DNA of 64,000 nt. It comes from Drosophila persimilis (taxonomy: Eukaryota > Arthropoda > Insecta > Diptera > Drosophilidae). The stretch covers positions 1,922,001-1,986,000 of the forward strand of contig NW_020825324.1 in the NCBI RefSeq assembly GCF_003286085.1. The letters run 5' to 3'. Position numbers and translations under genes: made by a program. Shown one piece after another: positions 49,701 through 63,523 of the stretch. The notes beneath the pieces were generated by a model. That model searched no databases, was not told the DNA's origin, and saw only the letters and a list, made by a program, of their open reading frames with translations. Position 1 is the stretch's first letter. Each line of letters starts with the position of its first letter.

Positions 49701-52700
49701 CATAGGATGGATGATTTCGTTTGCGTCGGCTGCCAACAGTAATCCAATCATTTTTAGTTGGATTCATCTCTGAATGCAAAAGCGTTGGCCTGCCTTCATC
49801 TCGTATGGATCCCGTCCGATGTTTCACTCACATCGAAGCTAGCCGGAGACTGTCGCTCGAGTGAGGCGAGTGTGCAGGGGGCGCGCCTCCTAGTAGGATA
49901 CAGATTGGATAATTGGAGCCTCACCGATAGCTCTGGGTATCCCAATACTTTAATCGTAGTAGTTCCATTCGATTCCGCTCCAAATTTCTCATAGAAATTC
50001 ATAACCAGCCCATACCGGCTGCCATCTTGACTTAATATTCAATTCGACATTCACTCAAGTCCGATGATTCGCTGAGAAATCAGCTTATCGGCTGTTCAGG
50101 AAGAACCTTTCAAATCAAATCGAATTCAATCGAATTCCGAGGTGGATCGTCCCATACAAAGGTGAAGCTTCTTTGTTCTACTTTTGGTTTTATTGTCTTC
50201 TTTTTTTGTGTGTCCCGTTCCCGTTCCCGTACCCTCCTTTTTCTTTTGTATTTTGTATTTTGTATTTTATTTGTATTGTTTTTTGTTTTTGTTTATTCTG
50301 ATTTACTATGGCGGTGCGCCCTGACCAAGTTTCTCCACGCGGGCAAGGGTATCCGAAGAAACGTAACAGAAATAAAAGTTCCATTTGCATACGAGCAAAA
50401 TAAACGAAACGAAATGGAGCGAAAGGGACGCCCAACAGTAACGATCCCTCCTAGGCCCCAGTCCCCAGTCCCCACGCCCCACCACCCATACGTTTATAGC
50501 TTGTTGCGGCAAAAGCTTCCGCATTTGATAAGCAGCGACAGAGCAGAGCAGCGACAGAGCAGAGCAGAGCAGCGACCAAAGTTTTGGTTTCTGGCTTGGC
50601 AACACCAACACCTCCGCCTGCCTGCCTCTGCCTGCCTCTGCCTTCCTCTCTCTACCTTTCGTAGTACCCATACCCGTAGTACGACGCACAGCAGAGCTCT
50701 CCACTCCCCACCGCTGGCCTGCTCGCTTTGCATAATTTGGAAATTTAGTATTTGCTTTTCTAATTTGATTTCGGGGCTTCACGCATAAAAAATACAACCA
50801 CAAAAGAGCAAGACGGAAAAAGTTTCGGCAAGGTCAGTGATAGCGCTACTCATACAGCGGACAGTGGAGACACTCTACGGTTGGCTGTGTGTGTCTCCAA
50901 TGTGATGCCAACAATTTTGAGTGCATGTCTCGGTGATAAGGATAAGGATAGTCCATAGTCATCTGGTACAGTGGGCGATCCTTAGCGAAACTTTCATTTA
51001 GGCCCGAGCTAAGCCGATAATGATCCCTGATCATTTTTCTGATTGCTGTGTTTCTGCTGGTGAGCGTGATTAGTTCCATGTATCATGAATAGTGAAACAT
51101 ATCAGTGATTGATCACTGATTAGAAGTAGAAGTGATCAGTGATCACAAGAAAACACGCTAATTTACGGACACTTGAGCAAATTTTGAAAAAAGGTACAAG
51201 TTTCAACAGTATCAATCCAATGATTGATCCAATGGGATCCTTGTGGTATAATAGACCTCACTGTACTATAGCTAACCCATTTATGAAGTCACCAGTCACG
51301 GTAGTCACCCCTTTCCTGCTATTGCCTGATATTCGCCGCAAGGCGTCTCAACATTCTCTTTTCGCCCAGTCTTGTGGGGTTTATACTTTTTCCTGCGACT
51401 CACGAGTGTGCAGTGTAACCACTGTAACGGCCGCTGTAACACCTATAGCCCTTGCTCACTGTACCTGGGGCACTGGTCGTCGAAATCTGATGGGTGCCAA
51501 GAAATCGCTTTTTTATGAACATTCCTGTATGCCGTGCCGTTCTATACGTACCGTGCCGCACCGCATATACTCACATATATTTCCGTAGAACTGAAATTGA
51601 GATAGTTTATTCTTTAGTTTTTTTTCTGGTTCTTTCTGGATTTTTTTAAATTTCTTAATACATACATATATGTATATTTAATTTCTTTTTCATGGTCGCA
51701 TGTTGCGCACGCTCCACCATCGGCGGCTCCATCGTACACGCCCACTGATAATAGATGGCGCCAGCATTGGCAACCATTCGCAAAGAGTGTCGAGCCGAGT
51801 GGGGATACGGAGGGGGGGGGGGGCGGTACGGGTACAGGCACATGCCAGATAGTGGGTGGTGGGCGGGGGGGTTTACCATTGAATCATGGTCAGTGCTGAT
51901 ACCCAAGAACACAACGCGACAAAAGGTACCTCGGGGTACCGATTGAGTGGCTGTCAGGTAGGAGAGATGAGGTGCTGAGGTGCTGAGGTGGCAGGGGCAG
52001 CTACTTAGGCCCAAAAGATTCCCAAAGATGGCAACAATTATGCCGCATGACAGTGACAAAATGTCGCATTACAATACAAAGACTGCAAGAACTGGACTGC
52101 TGACCCGATATAGCATATGGCATATGGAGTGGCCTGCCGATACACCCGATTGATGTGCCCCATACACATACATATGTGTATGTATGCACATATAAATCAA
52201 TAATTGTAGTAAAACTGACAAAGCCATAAAACTCTAAAGACAATACACCTCAAAAAGAACACAGAACCACAATCAAATCTAAACAAACAATCCGAAGATG
52301 GGTATACACTTGGAATTGGTGTATTTCGATTCGATTAGAGCTCAAATTTTGCTATATAATTAGCTCTGCCGAGAATCGTCATAGAATTATTGAACATTTT
52401 CTCATAGGAATTACCTTTAGAGCAAAACAAAAACGCCTTTAGTTAGGGTATCACAAATCAAGCGAACAAATCGAATCATGTTGCCCAATTAGATGAGGAG
52501 CTGACAGCAATGATGAAACAATGTAGACAATTTACACATATGTATATCGGGGTATGTATGGGCTTGTATTATGTATAGGGGAAATAAGATAAATGGAGCG
52601 ATGTATAGAGATCGACTGGCCATCATCGAATTGTGTTCATTTATTGTAGATCATATTAAGTAATTGTTATTTCATTTAAATTGAATCTCTCATACACAAT

Positions 52701-54462
52701 CGATTGATTATTCGTCCCATTCATCATAATGTTCCATTGAGATTGCAAGTCAATCATTGATAGGCGATCTTTGAGTAATTGTGCTCCCTTCCACATGGAA
52801 TTTGTGGGCCCAATCTATGAATAGTTTTTTCCTATTAAAATTCCACATTCGAAGCGATTGTTAGAGTTGAGACGTGATTTTATGCTGTAGATCACCGTGG
52901 ATCACTACTGATCACTGATCACTGATCACTCCTAAATTGATCGTTCTTTCATTCATTGTATCATTGACTGGATATAGTGTCCACTATTAGCAAAGGATAT
53001 CATTATCCTGCTTCTCCTGTTTTTAACTCTATATAGGATAGTCCCAATATACGGTTCCAATAAACGGTGACCCGAAACTAGAGGGTTCTGTTCACATTTC
53101 AAACCACATCTCTGTCCACGATCACGATCACGATCACTATTTTTATTTGAGTTTTTATTTGTGTGGAAAATCATTCCCTCAATGATCATGGCTAATGATC
53201 ATTCGGGCGATGGCTGATAAGTCGACTTGTTGGCCCATGTCCAAAAGCCAAACCAATGTTTGGCCACCGGGTAATTAGCCAGAGTGTCATGTGCATTGGG
53301 TTAACTTGGCAATTAAACGCCGAGCGGACGGGACGGACAATCACTTCCACCTCACAGCCCTCGATGCTATTAAAACCATCCATACTTATAGATAGAAAAC
53401 GGAAGTTGTTCAATATGCGTAGGCCGTGGCCGTTGGCCCGTTCAACGGCGCGTGTCCATTGCGTAGGTATTAACGCATGAAATTGGCCACCGATGAGACA
53501 GGGGACGGGACCAACCACCTGAATCATTTGAATCACCGAACAATGCACACGCACTCGCACTGGCAGTCGTTCTGGGCGGTAGATTAAAAACTCTTTAGGA
53601 TCGACTGGCTGGCCACAGGTGTTTTCACCCCCCGCTCCTCGTTGCCTTGCGAGCAGTAATTGATTAACGGCAGGGCTACTAGCTCTAACGGGATTAGTTT
53701 ATGTACTGAATACTGTATTTGAATGGATCCAAGAGCATCCTACTAAGACGGCAGATGGCCGTCTGAACAATGAAGTTCTTGAAGGATAATCCATAAAAAA
53801 GCAGTCTGACTTTTTAATATAGGGGCTAAGAGGATAAGGGAAAACTTCTATATAAGGTACAAGATGTTTAGCCTAAATTTAGGACGCTACCAAAGCCTCG
53901 ACACGTAAAAGAAAGAATGAATATTCTTTTAAAAAGTGATGATCAGATGGATATTGAATGGATAGATATAGATTACTTTGACCAACAAATTGTATATATA
54001 ATTAAATAAATACGGGAAATGAGAAACCTGAGAAGAAGGTCGAAGGTAAAAAAGTAGAGCGCAAATAAATGGGTTATAATATGTATATAATATAATGGGA
54101 ACGCAATATGTTTGTGGCCAACGCATCAGGCAGTATATCAGACTAAAAGAAAAGAAAAAATAAATTGGCGAATTGCGTTTTTAGTTGCAAATTTTCCATT
54201 CTGAATCCCGATTTAAGATCGCAATATTTGTTGTGTTTCACCTGCTAATGTGGTAAACAAAATGCGACGCACTTTCCGAGCAAGTTCCTTCCACATATAA
54301 CAATAATAATACATAATAATAATAAAAAAGCGGCGAAAAAACTATAGCCATAGCCTTGAATTTGTTTGGTGGCGATAAGTCGACAGCAACAGCGAAAACG
54401 ACGACTGCGTTGCTGTCGGGGGGCCCGAGCCCGGGCCCGGGCCCTGATACGCAATCAATGGC

Positions 54463-54513
54463 GCAGCAGCAGCAGCAGCAGCCGCAGCAGCAGCAGCAGC
54501 AGCAGCAGCAGCC

Positions 54514-54543
<30 letters not shown>
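54463..54543 (+). repeat. (CAG)n tract with CCG interruptions
   Basis: About 26 CAG-type triplets in three blocks separated by CCG. An 88-codon frame (54356-54622) would read it as poly-Gln, but that frame has no ATG before the repeat, no splice sites I trust and GC-rich palindromic sequence upstream. I treat it as a simple repeat. Confidence 0.75.
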
Positions 54544-54545
<2 letters not shown>

Positions 54546-57261
54546 TCCAAGTAAATCAGTTTGGTTCCGTGGTCGGGTGGTCGGGAGAGCGGTCTAACCA
54601 GATGCTAAACCAGATCAGATAATTCGCCAAATCAAATAAGGTGTGATCTCCTTGGGATCAAACAAAAGCCCCCCCACCCCGTCCGACCAAACACCAAGAG
54701 GCTGAAACATTCTCAAGATTGATTAGATTACACTGAAGGTCAGCAAGCTGGGCAGGGAGGGACTCTTGCTAGATTAAAAAGACTTTCTCTGGTGCTAGAC
54801 ACAAATATGTGTGCCCGTATGTAGAAACTTAAGAAATATGTACATCAAGATGTTCAGTTAGTGCATAAATTAAGTTCAATTTTACCTCCTCTAAAACATC
54901 TAATTGAGTTGCTAGTTTCTTAAAAGGATTATAGGATTCGTTAAGCTATGGAATATCATATATTATCACAGTCATTTCTGTGTTTGCACTTAGAATTTGT
55001 ACTTTCGAATCAGTCAAAGAATTAAGATACCGAATAATAGGAATATATCGAAATAGACCCAGTTCTTTGATTAAATAATATGTATACATTCTATGCTATA
55101 TATTTCTTGCTATTATTTAATGAGCAATCCATCAAATTGGATGAAACATACATACATACTTACATTTTCAGGTTTTGAATAATAAATTAGTTCATCCAAT
55201 TTATAGTTGTTTTAGAAAATTAGTTATCTAATTTAGTTTAACATAGCTGGAGCAATTATCCATTTAATTAAGTTGTCAAAATGTCTCATTTTCGAATCCA
55301 GTAATAGCCTTTTCACACTGCCGATATCGGAATAGGCGCAATGACGCAGAATAGGCACGTTGTTCCGTCTTGAGAACAGCTGATTAGTGTTTTGATGCGA
55401 TATTTTTCGAAGTCCCCAAAAGCCTTCAAAGTTCTATTCCAATAAATCGAGCATCCCTTCGGTATGCCCTTCCTACCGGCAAAATGGTTTCTTCAGATCA
55501 GCTGTTTGTTATTCCATTAGTGGTGGTAGCTGCAGAAAAGTGAAAACAGTATACAAATATATCGAAAAGGAAGCTGCTTTTTGCCATCACTAGTCTCCTA
55601 TGCTTCTGCTATGAAAAAAAAGAGTACAAATCTGCGTCTCCGTCAAGACGCAAAAACGCATGACGCAACCGCAGTGTAAGAAGCCTTAAGTCAGAGAAAA
55701 AAAAACATGACCTTTCTAACTAATAAAGTTTCACTGGCTTCATTCTGCTACTAGTATATATATCGGTTTCCCCTTCATTACACACGCCCCTCTTGTACGC
55801 CAGCCTTCACTGCCACCTGTTGCCAGGGGAGCGGACCAAGAGCCAAGCACTTGTTTTGCATATTAACAACATTTACAGGCCCGGCCCGACTAGCCCCTCT
55901 CTTTGCAGGCAGTTGGCTAGCGCCGGTTACAGCGACGTAACCGCCTGCCCATTCATAGAAGTTTCGCAGAAGCCAACGACTTGGTTATATATGGCCCGGG
56001 CATTTCCGATATCCGATCCGATATCGTGGCAGCAGCAGCAACAGCAACAGCAAGAACAACAGGTTGGTATTATGCAATCTTTTGGGCATTTCAAGCGGCA
56101 TTCCTCTGGCACTAAAGCGAAATTTGCTATCCGCCCACAGAAAGTTTCTAAAGCATTCTGAGCCGAGAAATTAGAATTTCCCAAACGTGTTCAAAAAAAA
56201 AGTCAATAACAACAACAACAACAGCAGAAGGCAGGGACTAGGGTTGGCTTGGCTCGTTAGCTGGCCCGAGATGTTGTTGTTCGTCAGCTGTCGATGGGAT
56301 TATGCAAATCGCTTTCAAATGCTGACTTAGTTGAGGTAGTACAGGTTGCTGCTGGTTGCTGGTGTCGTGGGGTGAAGAAGGGTGCGCCGTGGGGAAGTAC
56401 CGATGCTGTGGAAACCCCCATTAGAGGATTTTAATTTGCTAAAGGCTCAGCAGAAACACGTACGGATGATGCACTGGCTGATAATGAATTTTCCCATTAG
56501 ACATACAGTAGTACATTTCCCTTAATGAATGCTGCACGTGTGTACAGTGGGCAGCTCTACATTCTATGAATATTTGCATACATCTACATATGTATCTATG
56601 AAATGCCTCCACAGAGAAAATACATCTAATGGTAGAATATCTGAAAGAAATACTTGACTTGTTCCTATATCTAACTCTATTACTGGATGGAGTTTAGAGA
56701 AACCAAGAAATATCTGTAAATATTGTACATCTCTAGAATCGATGGCCCAAGAAGTTAGTACTATTCAGATTTCATGTCCCATGTTCAGATCTACTTAGAT
56801 TAGTGGATCTCATTGATAGTTCTGACATAGTTGACAATGGGGATAGTCGAGCGGCTGTGAGGTGTCTGCTGTGGGTGCTGTCATCCACATACTTGCAGCC
56901 GCTGTGGTTTTGTGTAACTTTTGTGGGGGCAAACAATTTGGCACCAGCTACAAACATTCAAACATTCAAACATACATACATACAGCAAAACGTGGAACGG
57001 AAAGGCCAAAAAGCCAGACTCAAATCCAAATGCGGCCTGAATGTTGTGGCCATTTGAGGAATGTTCACACAGACACACACAGAATCGAACACTGAGACAC
57101 TCACTCGATTGAGACTCCATCAGGCTTCAAAGAAATCTTGTGGGGGGGGGGGGGGCCAATGTACGTACGATTTGGCAATGTCTGCGACTACGTCACGTGC
57201 AGCGCATTTCAATATCGCCAAGAAAAAAAGACTATAATCGCGAGAGAAGGACCAGACACGG

Positions 57262-57412
57262 TGATCGAAACATTTGATACCCTCGTAGTCCCAGTTTAAA
57301 GGTAGCCTAGATGAATGAATGCATGCATAATCGTACACCAATTGTTATAGAGAAAGCTTTGTGATTCAAGCTTTCGAAATTCTCGCTACAATGCGAATAC
57401 CTTCGGTTAGGG
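57262..57412. repeat. Helitron-like repeat fragment
   Basis: Begins with CGAAACATTTGATACCCTCG, also found in diverged form near 20382 and 59303, and ends around TTAGGGTATAATCAGC. It is about 150 bp and non-coding. The family assignment is tentative. Confidence 0.35.
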
Positions 57413-58781
57413 TATAATCAGCAGAGCCTGATCCATAGCCAAACAGCATTTGAATGGTTATTAAAAAGAAAAAACGCAGCCAAGTCGCACTTTGATTTAT
57501 GAATGAAACCATGGAGCAAAGGAAGCGCCTGACAACTCTAAATAGAGAAAAAATAAACTGAAATATTTAAATAGTAGAATAGCGCTAAATCAAATTATAA
57601 TTTGACAAATTGGCCGGTCCCATAGCTGGTGGGAAACACAGTGAATCAGTGAATCAGTGAATCAAGCCCACAGCTGGGGGACATCTGGGTCGGTGCGGAC
57701 TTGGTTGGTGCTGGGGTCTGCCAGCGGCAAAAGCTTTCACTGTCACTTGACTGGGCTGCGCAGAACGAAAGCGAGCTGAACGAGCGACAGAGTTGGATGA
57801 TGATCCCTTTTTCCCACACATTCTGTACTTTTGTCCTCTCCCGCTCTCACACACACAAATAGCGTAGCGACTGCGACTGCGACTGCGGCTGAGCTGCGGT
57901 TAAGCCCTTTCCATTGAGGCTTCTCTCTCACCCACACTGCTGCTTCTACTCTCAGGCTAAGCTCTGTCGCTAAGAGCGTAAAGAGAGGGAGAGCAAAATA
58001 GAAAATCAAAGCACATAACAGGAGCGTCACAAACTTAATGATCCGCAAAAGCAGCGACGCACAGTGGTTAAGGGCCTTAACCGAAGCCGGGTGGCAAAAT
58101 TAACAAATTTAATGAGAATATATAATATATATAAAACTGATTTCAAAGTAATTGACCATTCAGATGGCCAAAAATATGAAAAAATCAATCATCTTACATA
58201 GACAAATGCAGAAAAATGCACCAGCAACAAAGTTTAACTCTCACAATGCATTGAAATTTTGTATTTTGTTTCGTTATTCGTGGAAAAGTTATTAATTTTG
58301 CAAGCTGAAATGCTCGAAAGCCCCACTGTGCGACGGCAGCAGCGACAGCGTAGGTGTCGAAGTAAGCGTTAAATTTGGGCCTCTTCTTCATCCTACATAC
58401 ATACATATTTATATACATATCTCTTTCTCTGTTATAATTAAGCGAAATCACCCACTACAAGAGACTGAGGGAGGGAGAGGGACTGTCTGAGGAGAGGATG
58501 GCGAGGAGTGGACTAGGTTGGGTGATTTGTGTATGTAGAGTGATCGGGTGGCGAGCGTGTGCATGTGCCACGAAACTTGTTGGACCGTGGTACCCCAGCA
58601 TGAATGAATCAAGCCAGAGCTCTGTATGAATGAGTGGCTGAGCGAGTGAATGAATGAATGAACGAATGAATGGAACCCACATGCAATCTGAGGCCACTGT
58701 CGAGAGTCGCGCTTCACAGCCAGCAACGATGTCGTGAATCCAACGCCAAGACAAACTTTGATCTCGACTTCAACTCCGACT

Positions 58782-58782
<1 letters not shown>

Positions 58783-58834
<52 letters not shown>

Positions 58835-58846
58835 CACACTCATATG
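58783..58846. repeat. Long (CA)n microsatellite
   Basis: About 20 uninterrupted CA units run into CACTCA repeats. It is among the longest dinucleotide runs in the window. Others include 31582-31613 (TG), 38818-38852 (CA) and 39768-39791 (CA). Confidence 0.85.
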
Positions 58847-61629
58847 CATACTCATACTCATACGCATTGTTCATTGTTTGTGTAATTATATACACTTTAT
58901 TTTGTATTTTTTTCTTTTTTTTATTGTCCCATTGACCTAACACCCAACATCAAGAACATCAAAAGCAAAATAAAAAAGGCGAGAATAGCCAAAAGGAGGC
59001 AACGATAACGAGCTTCCCTTAGGAGGAGACCAAAATAAACGGTGGAATATAAAGCCAGGTACCACTACGCCCGAACAAGTGTACACCCAGAGCTCCAGAG
59101 CTCCAGAGCTGTGCCATATATATGTAAAGTCGTAATCAAAATAGAGAAGAAATGCGTCCCAAAAAGTAAGGCCGAAACCATAATTCCAGATCCAAGATTG
59201 TGCGAGTGTGTGTGTCACAACACAAAAGCGCCAAAAACAAAAAATACAAAAATAAGAAGCATATACATAACTTTTAAACGCAGAAACCGAAAGAAACTCT
59301 CAGCAGACCGAAGCTTTTGATACCCTTCGATCGGGGCTCTGCACCTTGGCGTATCTAGCCGATACGCCCGAATTGGAGAATATGTGGCACATCTATGATA
59401 CATTGTTTAGTTGCACATATCTCAGTATATTTTGGTTAAAACCTTCAAACCTAAAACTTTTTATAACATTGTTCCATGCTAAAGTTCTATTCCACGAGTC
59501 CATAGCTATACTTTTCAATCTTAACCTACAAAATGCTGACCAAATTGCAACTAATCTATACTTTTACATATAGTATGTACCATTCCTTTGATTCTGTTGA
59601 CTTTCCATCATTACACTTTTAAGTTTTTGGTTTGTTTTGCCGGCGTACGCACTGAAACGTGTTACACGTCGTGTGCATGATCTGAGCTGATTTTGGGAAC
59701 GCCAAGAAGTCAGTGTAAAGAAAGAGGAGGAGGTAAAATTGTTCACGGTTGATTCTTTTCGTTAAGGATAGGATATATGGTATGGGAAATGCTTGCATCT
59801 GATGAAAACGATGATACCCTCTGTAAGCGTATGATGAGAAACAAGTTGCTGCCGTTTTCTGGGTTGCCAAGGGTCTTCGGGAATGGAAATCAAAATAAAC
59901 GAAGTCGAGTGGGTGCGGACGGAGGGGGTAACCGCGAGGCGATCTCGGGAGATTTATGGTGCCGCACGCACTCTGTCTTCCTCCAATCTCGTCCCAGCTT
60001 TTCAAGCTTCCTCAGCTTCCCAGGCCTACCCAATAGCCTTGTTTCTCCGGCATCTCCTCCACTGTCTCCCCTGTATTCCCTAGATAAGGCTGGAGATCCG
60101 TTGCGATCATTTACGTAATTTAAGTGCTGCGTTTAGGCTTAGGTCGTCCCCTTTTTGATCGGCAGTAGGTGGTGAGAGCAGGGCTGAGGGTGCGTGGAGT
60201 GCGCATGTGCGGTAGTAGCGAATGTTGATTACAACGAGTGGAATGGGGCGATGATCATGATGATGGGACCACGTTTGATTGTACATATATATATTTCACA
60301 TATTTATGAATGGGGAAGCCATCTGTACGGAGTACAGCATGGAATTCGCAGATCAAACATAGGGATCTACAGATTGAGATACAGATACAAATACAAATAC
60401 TGATACACATATTGTACACTTTTTGAGATACACGCTGTTTTTATTATTCGCTCGATTATTCCACTTTGATGGAATGTCGAGAAAATACTTTTTCAATTAT
60501 TCATTTCACACTCGGACCTGAAATTGATTTTTAATTAGTTCTATGATCAAACAGAAATGGAAAAGCCAAAACTAGATACAAATATTTGAAATATGTATCT
60601 GGATTTAAAATGCGCAAATGATGTGTTACATTTTTGAAATTGTTTTAGTAGTGCTGATCAACTTGTTCAACATATACATATAGTACATATGTATGTACAT
60701 ACTACATGTGTGGTTAAACTAGTACTAGTGGAACTATTAACGAAATACCTAATCAAGCCCTTAAGTATTATTCTGATGTAACATGTAAATGTTCTTGTTC
60801 TTACATATACTCTTATTGTATAGAAATAGATCTATTTTTATCGATCAGTTAGATTCTTCTTCAGGTTTTAATCAATTGTGAAGATAAAGACATATATATT
60901 CATTAATATATTCGACTTACAGCTGGGCGATGATAGCCCATAAATATAAATTTCTCAAGTGATCTTTTCCCCGAATGCAAAAAAAGAGCCCAGGCTGATG
61001 AGATCACAAATGATTGATCATCATTAGTAGCTAAGACAAAGAAAGATACAAACACATGTACATTTGTATGTAAATATTTATGTACATATGTATGTACATA
61101 TGTATATAAATGGTATGGTATGGTATGGTATAGGTGGGGTAATAAACTCCCCGGACAAATTTAGCCCAGAGACCATTGACTAACTCGATAGAATAAGGGA
61201 GTAGAAGGAGGACAAATCGATAGAAGCAGAAGACGTGGAAGAGAGAGCGGTAAGTAAACCGATTTCGACGGAGCATGGGATGGCGATGGCGTAATAGATC
61301 GACGGGTGGTTAACTTATATTGGGCCTCCGGTGGGAGGGGGCGTATCGCTTGATTCGGCTATTCGACTTGCGTAAGCGTTTCGTTGGGCTCATACTGTGT
61401 ACGTGCGTTTGTGTGTGTGTGCGTAATAGGAGTAATTTATATGTACATACATTTTGTATGTTTGTATTACCATATAATTAGATACTCGAGAGTTTCTTGA
61501 CACTGCCTGCTCCCAGTTCATTGTGTACATACGAGTACTTCAATTGTGAATTTCGAAATTGTATCGAACTCTTTTTTATCAGCTCTATTAACGGATCTAT
61601 CAAGTGCCAAAGCTTGTTTCGCTACAAAA

Positions 61630-62130
61630 GAAAAAAAAAAAAAAACGTCTTAAAGTGGTTTCAAAAGTAGTTTCAATTTGAACAGGCCCCAAAAAAAAGG
61701 TTCTCCATCTTTCCCTTCCTCCCTCCGCCTCCTCATTACTCCACAAAAAGCTAACCGAAATTCGTTGGCAGCGGTGGACTGGTTCTTAGAAGAATCCCCA
61801 CAAAAAAAAAAAACCGAAAACAGAAACAAAAACAAAAACAAAAATACAGCGAATAAATAATAATAATAGACTAAAAAGTGAAAATCGCTGGATGGTATCC
61901 AATATCAAAGCCGACGACTGAATCGTGGAGCTTAAGGTTTAATTGATCGGAAATCTTCATTCCCAAGAAAATCCGTTTTCGATGGTGGTGTGTGGTGGCT
62001 TGTGACAAAACCAACAACCAAAGTGCGTAAATTGCAAACAAAAAAAGAGTAAGAGAAGAGGAAGACACAGAAGTAAAAGAAGAAGAAGAACAACAACGTG
62101 ATACAGATACAACCGCATTTGGTCACAGAT

Positions 62131-62163
<33 letters not shown>

Positions 62164-62178
62164 CGCACAGCGTTAGAG
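61630..62178 (+). other. Candidate 5' UTR exon of a downstream plus-strand gene
   Basis: A-rich, GA-rich sequence typical of fly leaders ends at a consensus donor GAG|GTAAGC (GT at 62179-62180) after a (GA)n tract at 62131-62162. It contains ATGs and no long frame, so it would be non-coding. The 5' edge is a guess. The gene it belongs to would lie beyond the window. Confidence 0.3.
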
Positions 62179-63523
62179 GTAAGCAAACGCAAGTATGTGA
62201 ATTTTTGTTGATGTGTCGACGAGCGTCTGTTGGGGAGGGACCTGGGGGAGGTGCGCACAATGGGAATGAGGGATATTTGCCAGAAAGGGAAAACCTGAAA
62301 AGACTACACACAAGCACACACACACTCGCACTCACTCCAAAGCGGCTACAGTTAAGCGCGGAGCAGAAGAGGAAGATGATGAAGTAGAAACGCGTCGCTG
62401 GAAGCCGAAGTAAAAGAAAAAGGAAGAAGAAGCAGACGCGACAGCGACAGCGACTGCGACGGCGACTGGAACAGAAGAAGCTAAACAGAAAGCACAAAAA
62501 ATAAACGAGAAGCAAAAAAATCTCATATTATTTTGGCCTTCAAAAAATTTTGGCGGGCAATGAACCAACAACAACTGAGAGAGCGCGCACACGCACACGA
62601 ACACAAGAGCGGAGATAGACAAACAGACAGACGGCCGGAGTCGGAGGCAGAGACAGAGGCTTTTATACATGCATAGCATATACAAATGTATATACAATAG
62701 TATATACAAATGAGACAGACACATGATCAAGAGCAGGAGTGCCTGGTTGGAAGGGGGCTACATTGGTGGACTCATGGCTCCCCTCCCCCATGACTTGCAA
62801 GTAGCAGCAGCAGCAGCAGCAGCGGCAGCGGGCGGGCACATGCCCGTGTGTGAGTCGGGTTTGCCTTCCTAAAATGTCTAAGCCCCCTTTCACCCCCTCA
62901 TCCATAACCATGGCAAAAGCAGCTCGAACTTATCCTCCGCCCTTCTGTTGAACAACGCATTGCGTGCAGACTTTCAAGTAGACAGCATCGAACGCAGACA
63001 CTGAGAGAGAGAGAGAGGCAGAGCGAGAGCGCGCGAGAGTGCGACATGGGTATGCGAAACGCAGTTGCCGGCCGGCACAGCGCAGTAAGCGCCTCTTTCA
63101 ATCCATTCAGCCCGCTGCCCTCCCCCTACACAAACGAGCAAGCACGCTCGCGTAAACGACAAGATATGTACATACATATGTGCATATCTGTATGTACATA
63201 TGTACATATGTTTACGTAGCGAAATTGGACAGAAAAATTAAAACTTGAACAAATTAATTTTGTACGGGACTGTTCCGAGCTTTCACGTTGTATTTTTGTG
63301 AGTATGATTTTCTGTAATTGCATTATACACACATTCATACATAGTATGTACATATTTATTATTACGACTTTATTAAATTTCTATTGCTCCTCAAAGAAGT
63401 AAAAATGTTTAGAGAATATTTGAAAGATCTGCAAATTCCCCAAAGATGCATTAATCATTATTCTTCTTATTCTCAAAGTCAAAATTAAAGTAACCTCATA
63501 TTCACATGTATTACTCTTTCTAG

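Larger units (their letters stand above)
37331..61600. other. Downstream flank of Myc, no convincing gene
   Basis: This 24-kb stretch holds microsatellites, an A-rich UTR-like block at 39.8-40.5 kb, one terminal-inverted-repeat element (43374-43712), tandem GGTGCTC units (49253-49290), GACAGAGCAGAGCA repeats (50537-50575), TGATCAC heptamers (51.1 and 52.9 kb), a GC palindrome with CAG tract (54.4 kb), helitron-like fragments (57.3, 59.3 and 59.8 kb) and many TACATATGTA clusters. Long open frames (49087-49827, 50162-50788, 45812-46471) pass through simple repeats and show no domain. A dm enhancer field is possible. Confidence 0.5.

Noticed and set aside
49087-49827. 246-codon minus-strand frame
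   Set aside because: The middle is a translation of tandem GGTGCTC-type repeats; no domain and no splice or start context.
50162-50788. 208-codon plus-strand frame
   Set aside because: Built from T-rich and CAGAGCAG repeats; low complexity.
54356-54622. Poly-Gln protein candidate
   Set aside because: No ATG before the CAG tract, GC-palindromic upstream sequence, no supporting exon structure; kept only as a repeat.
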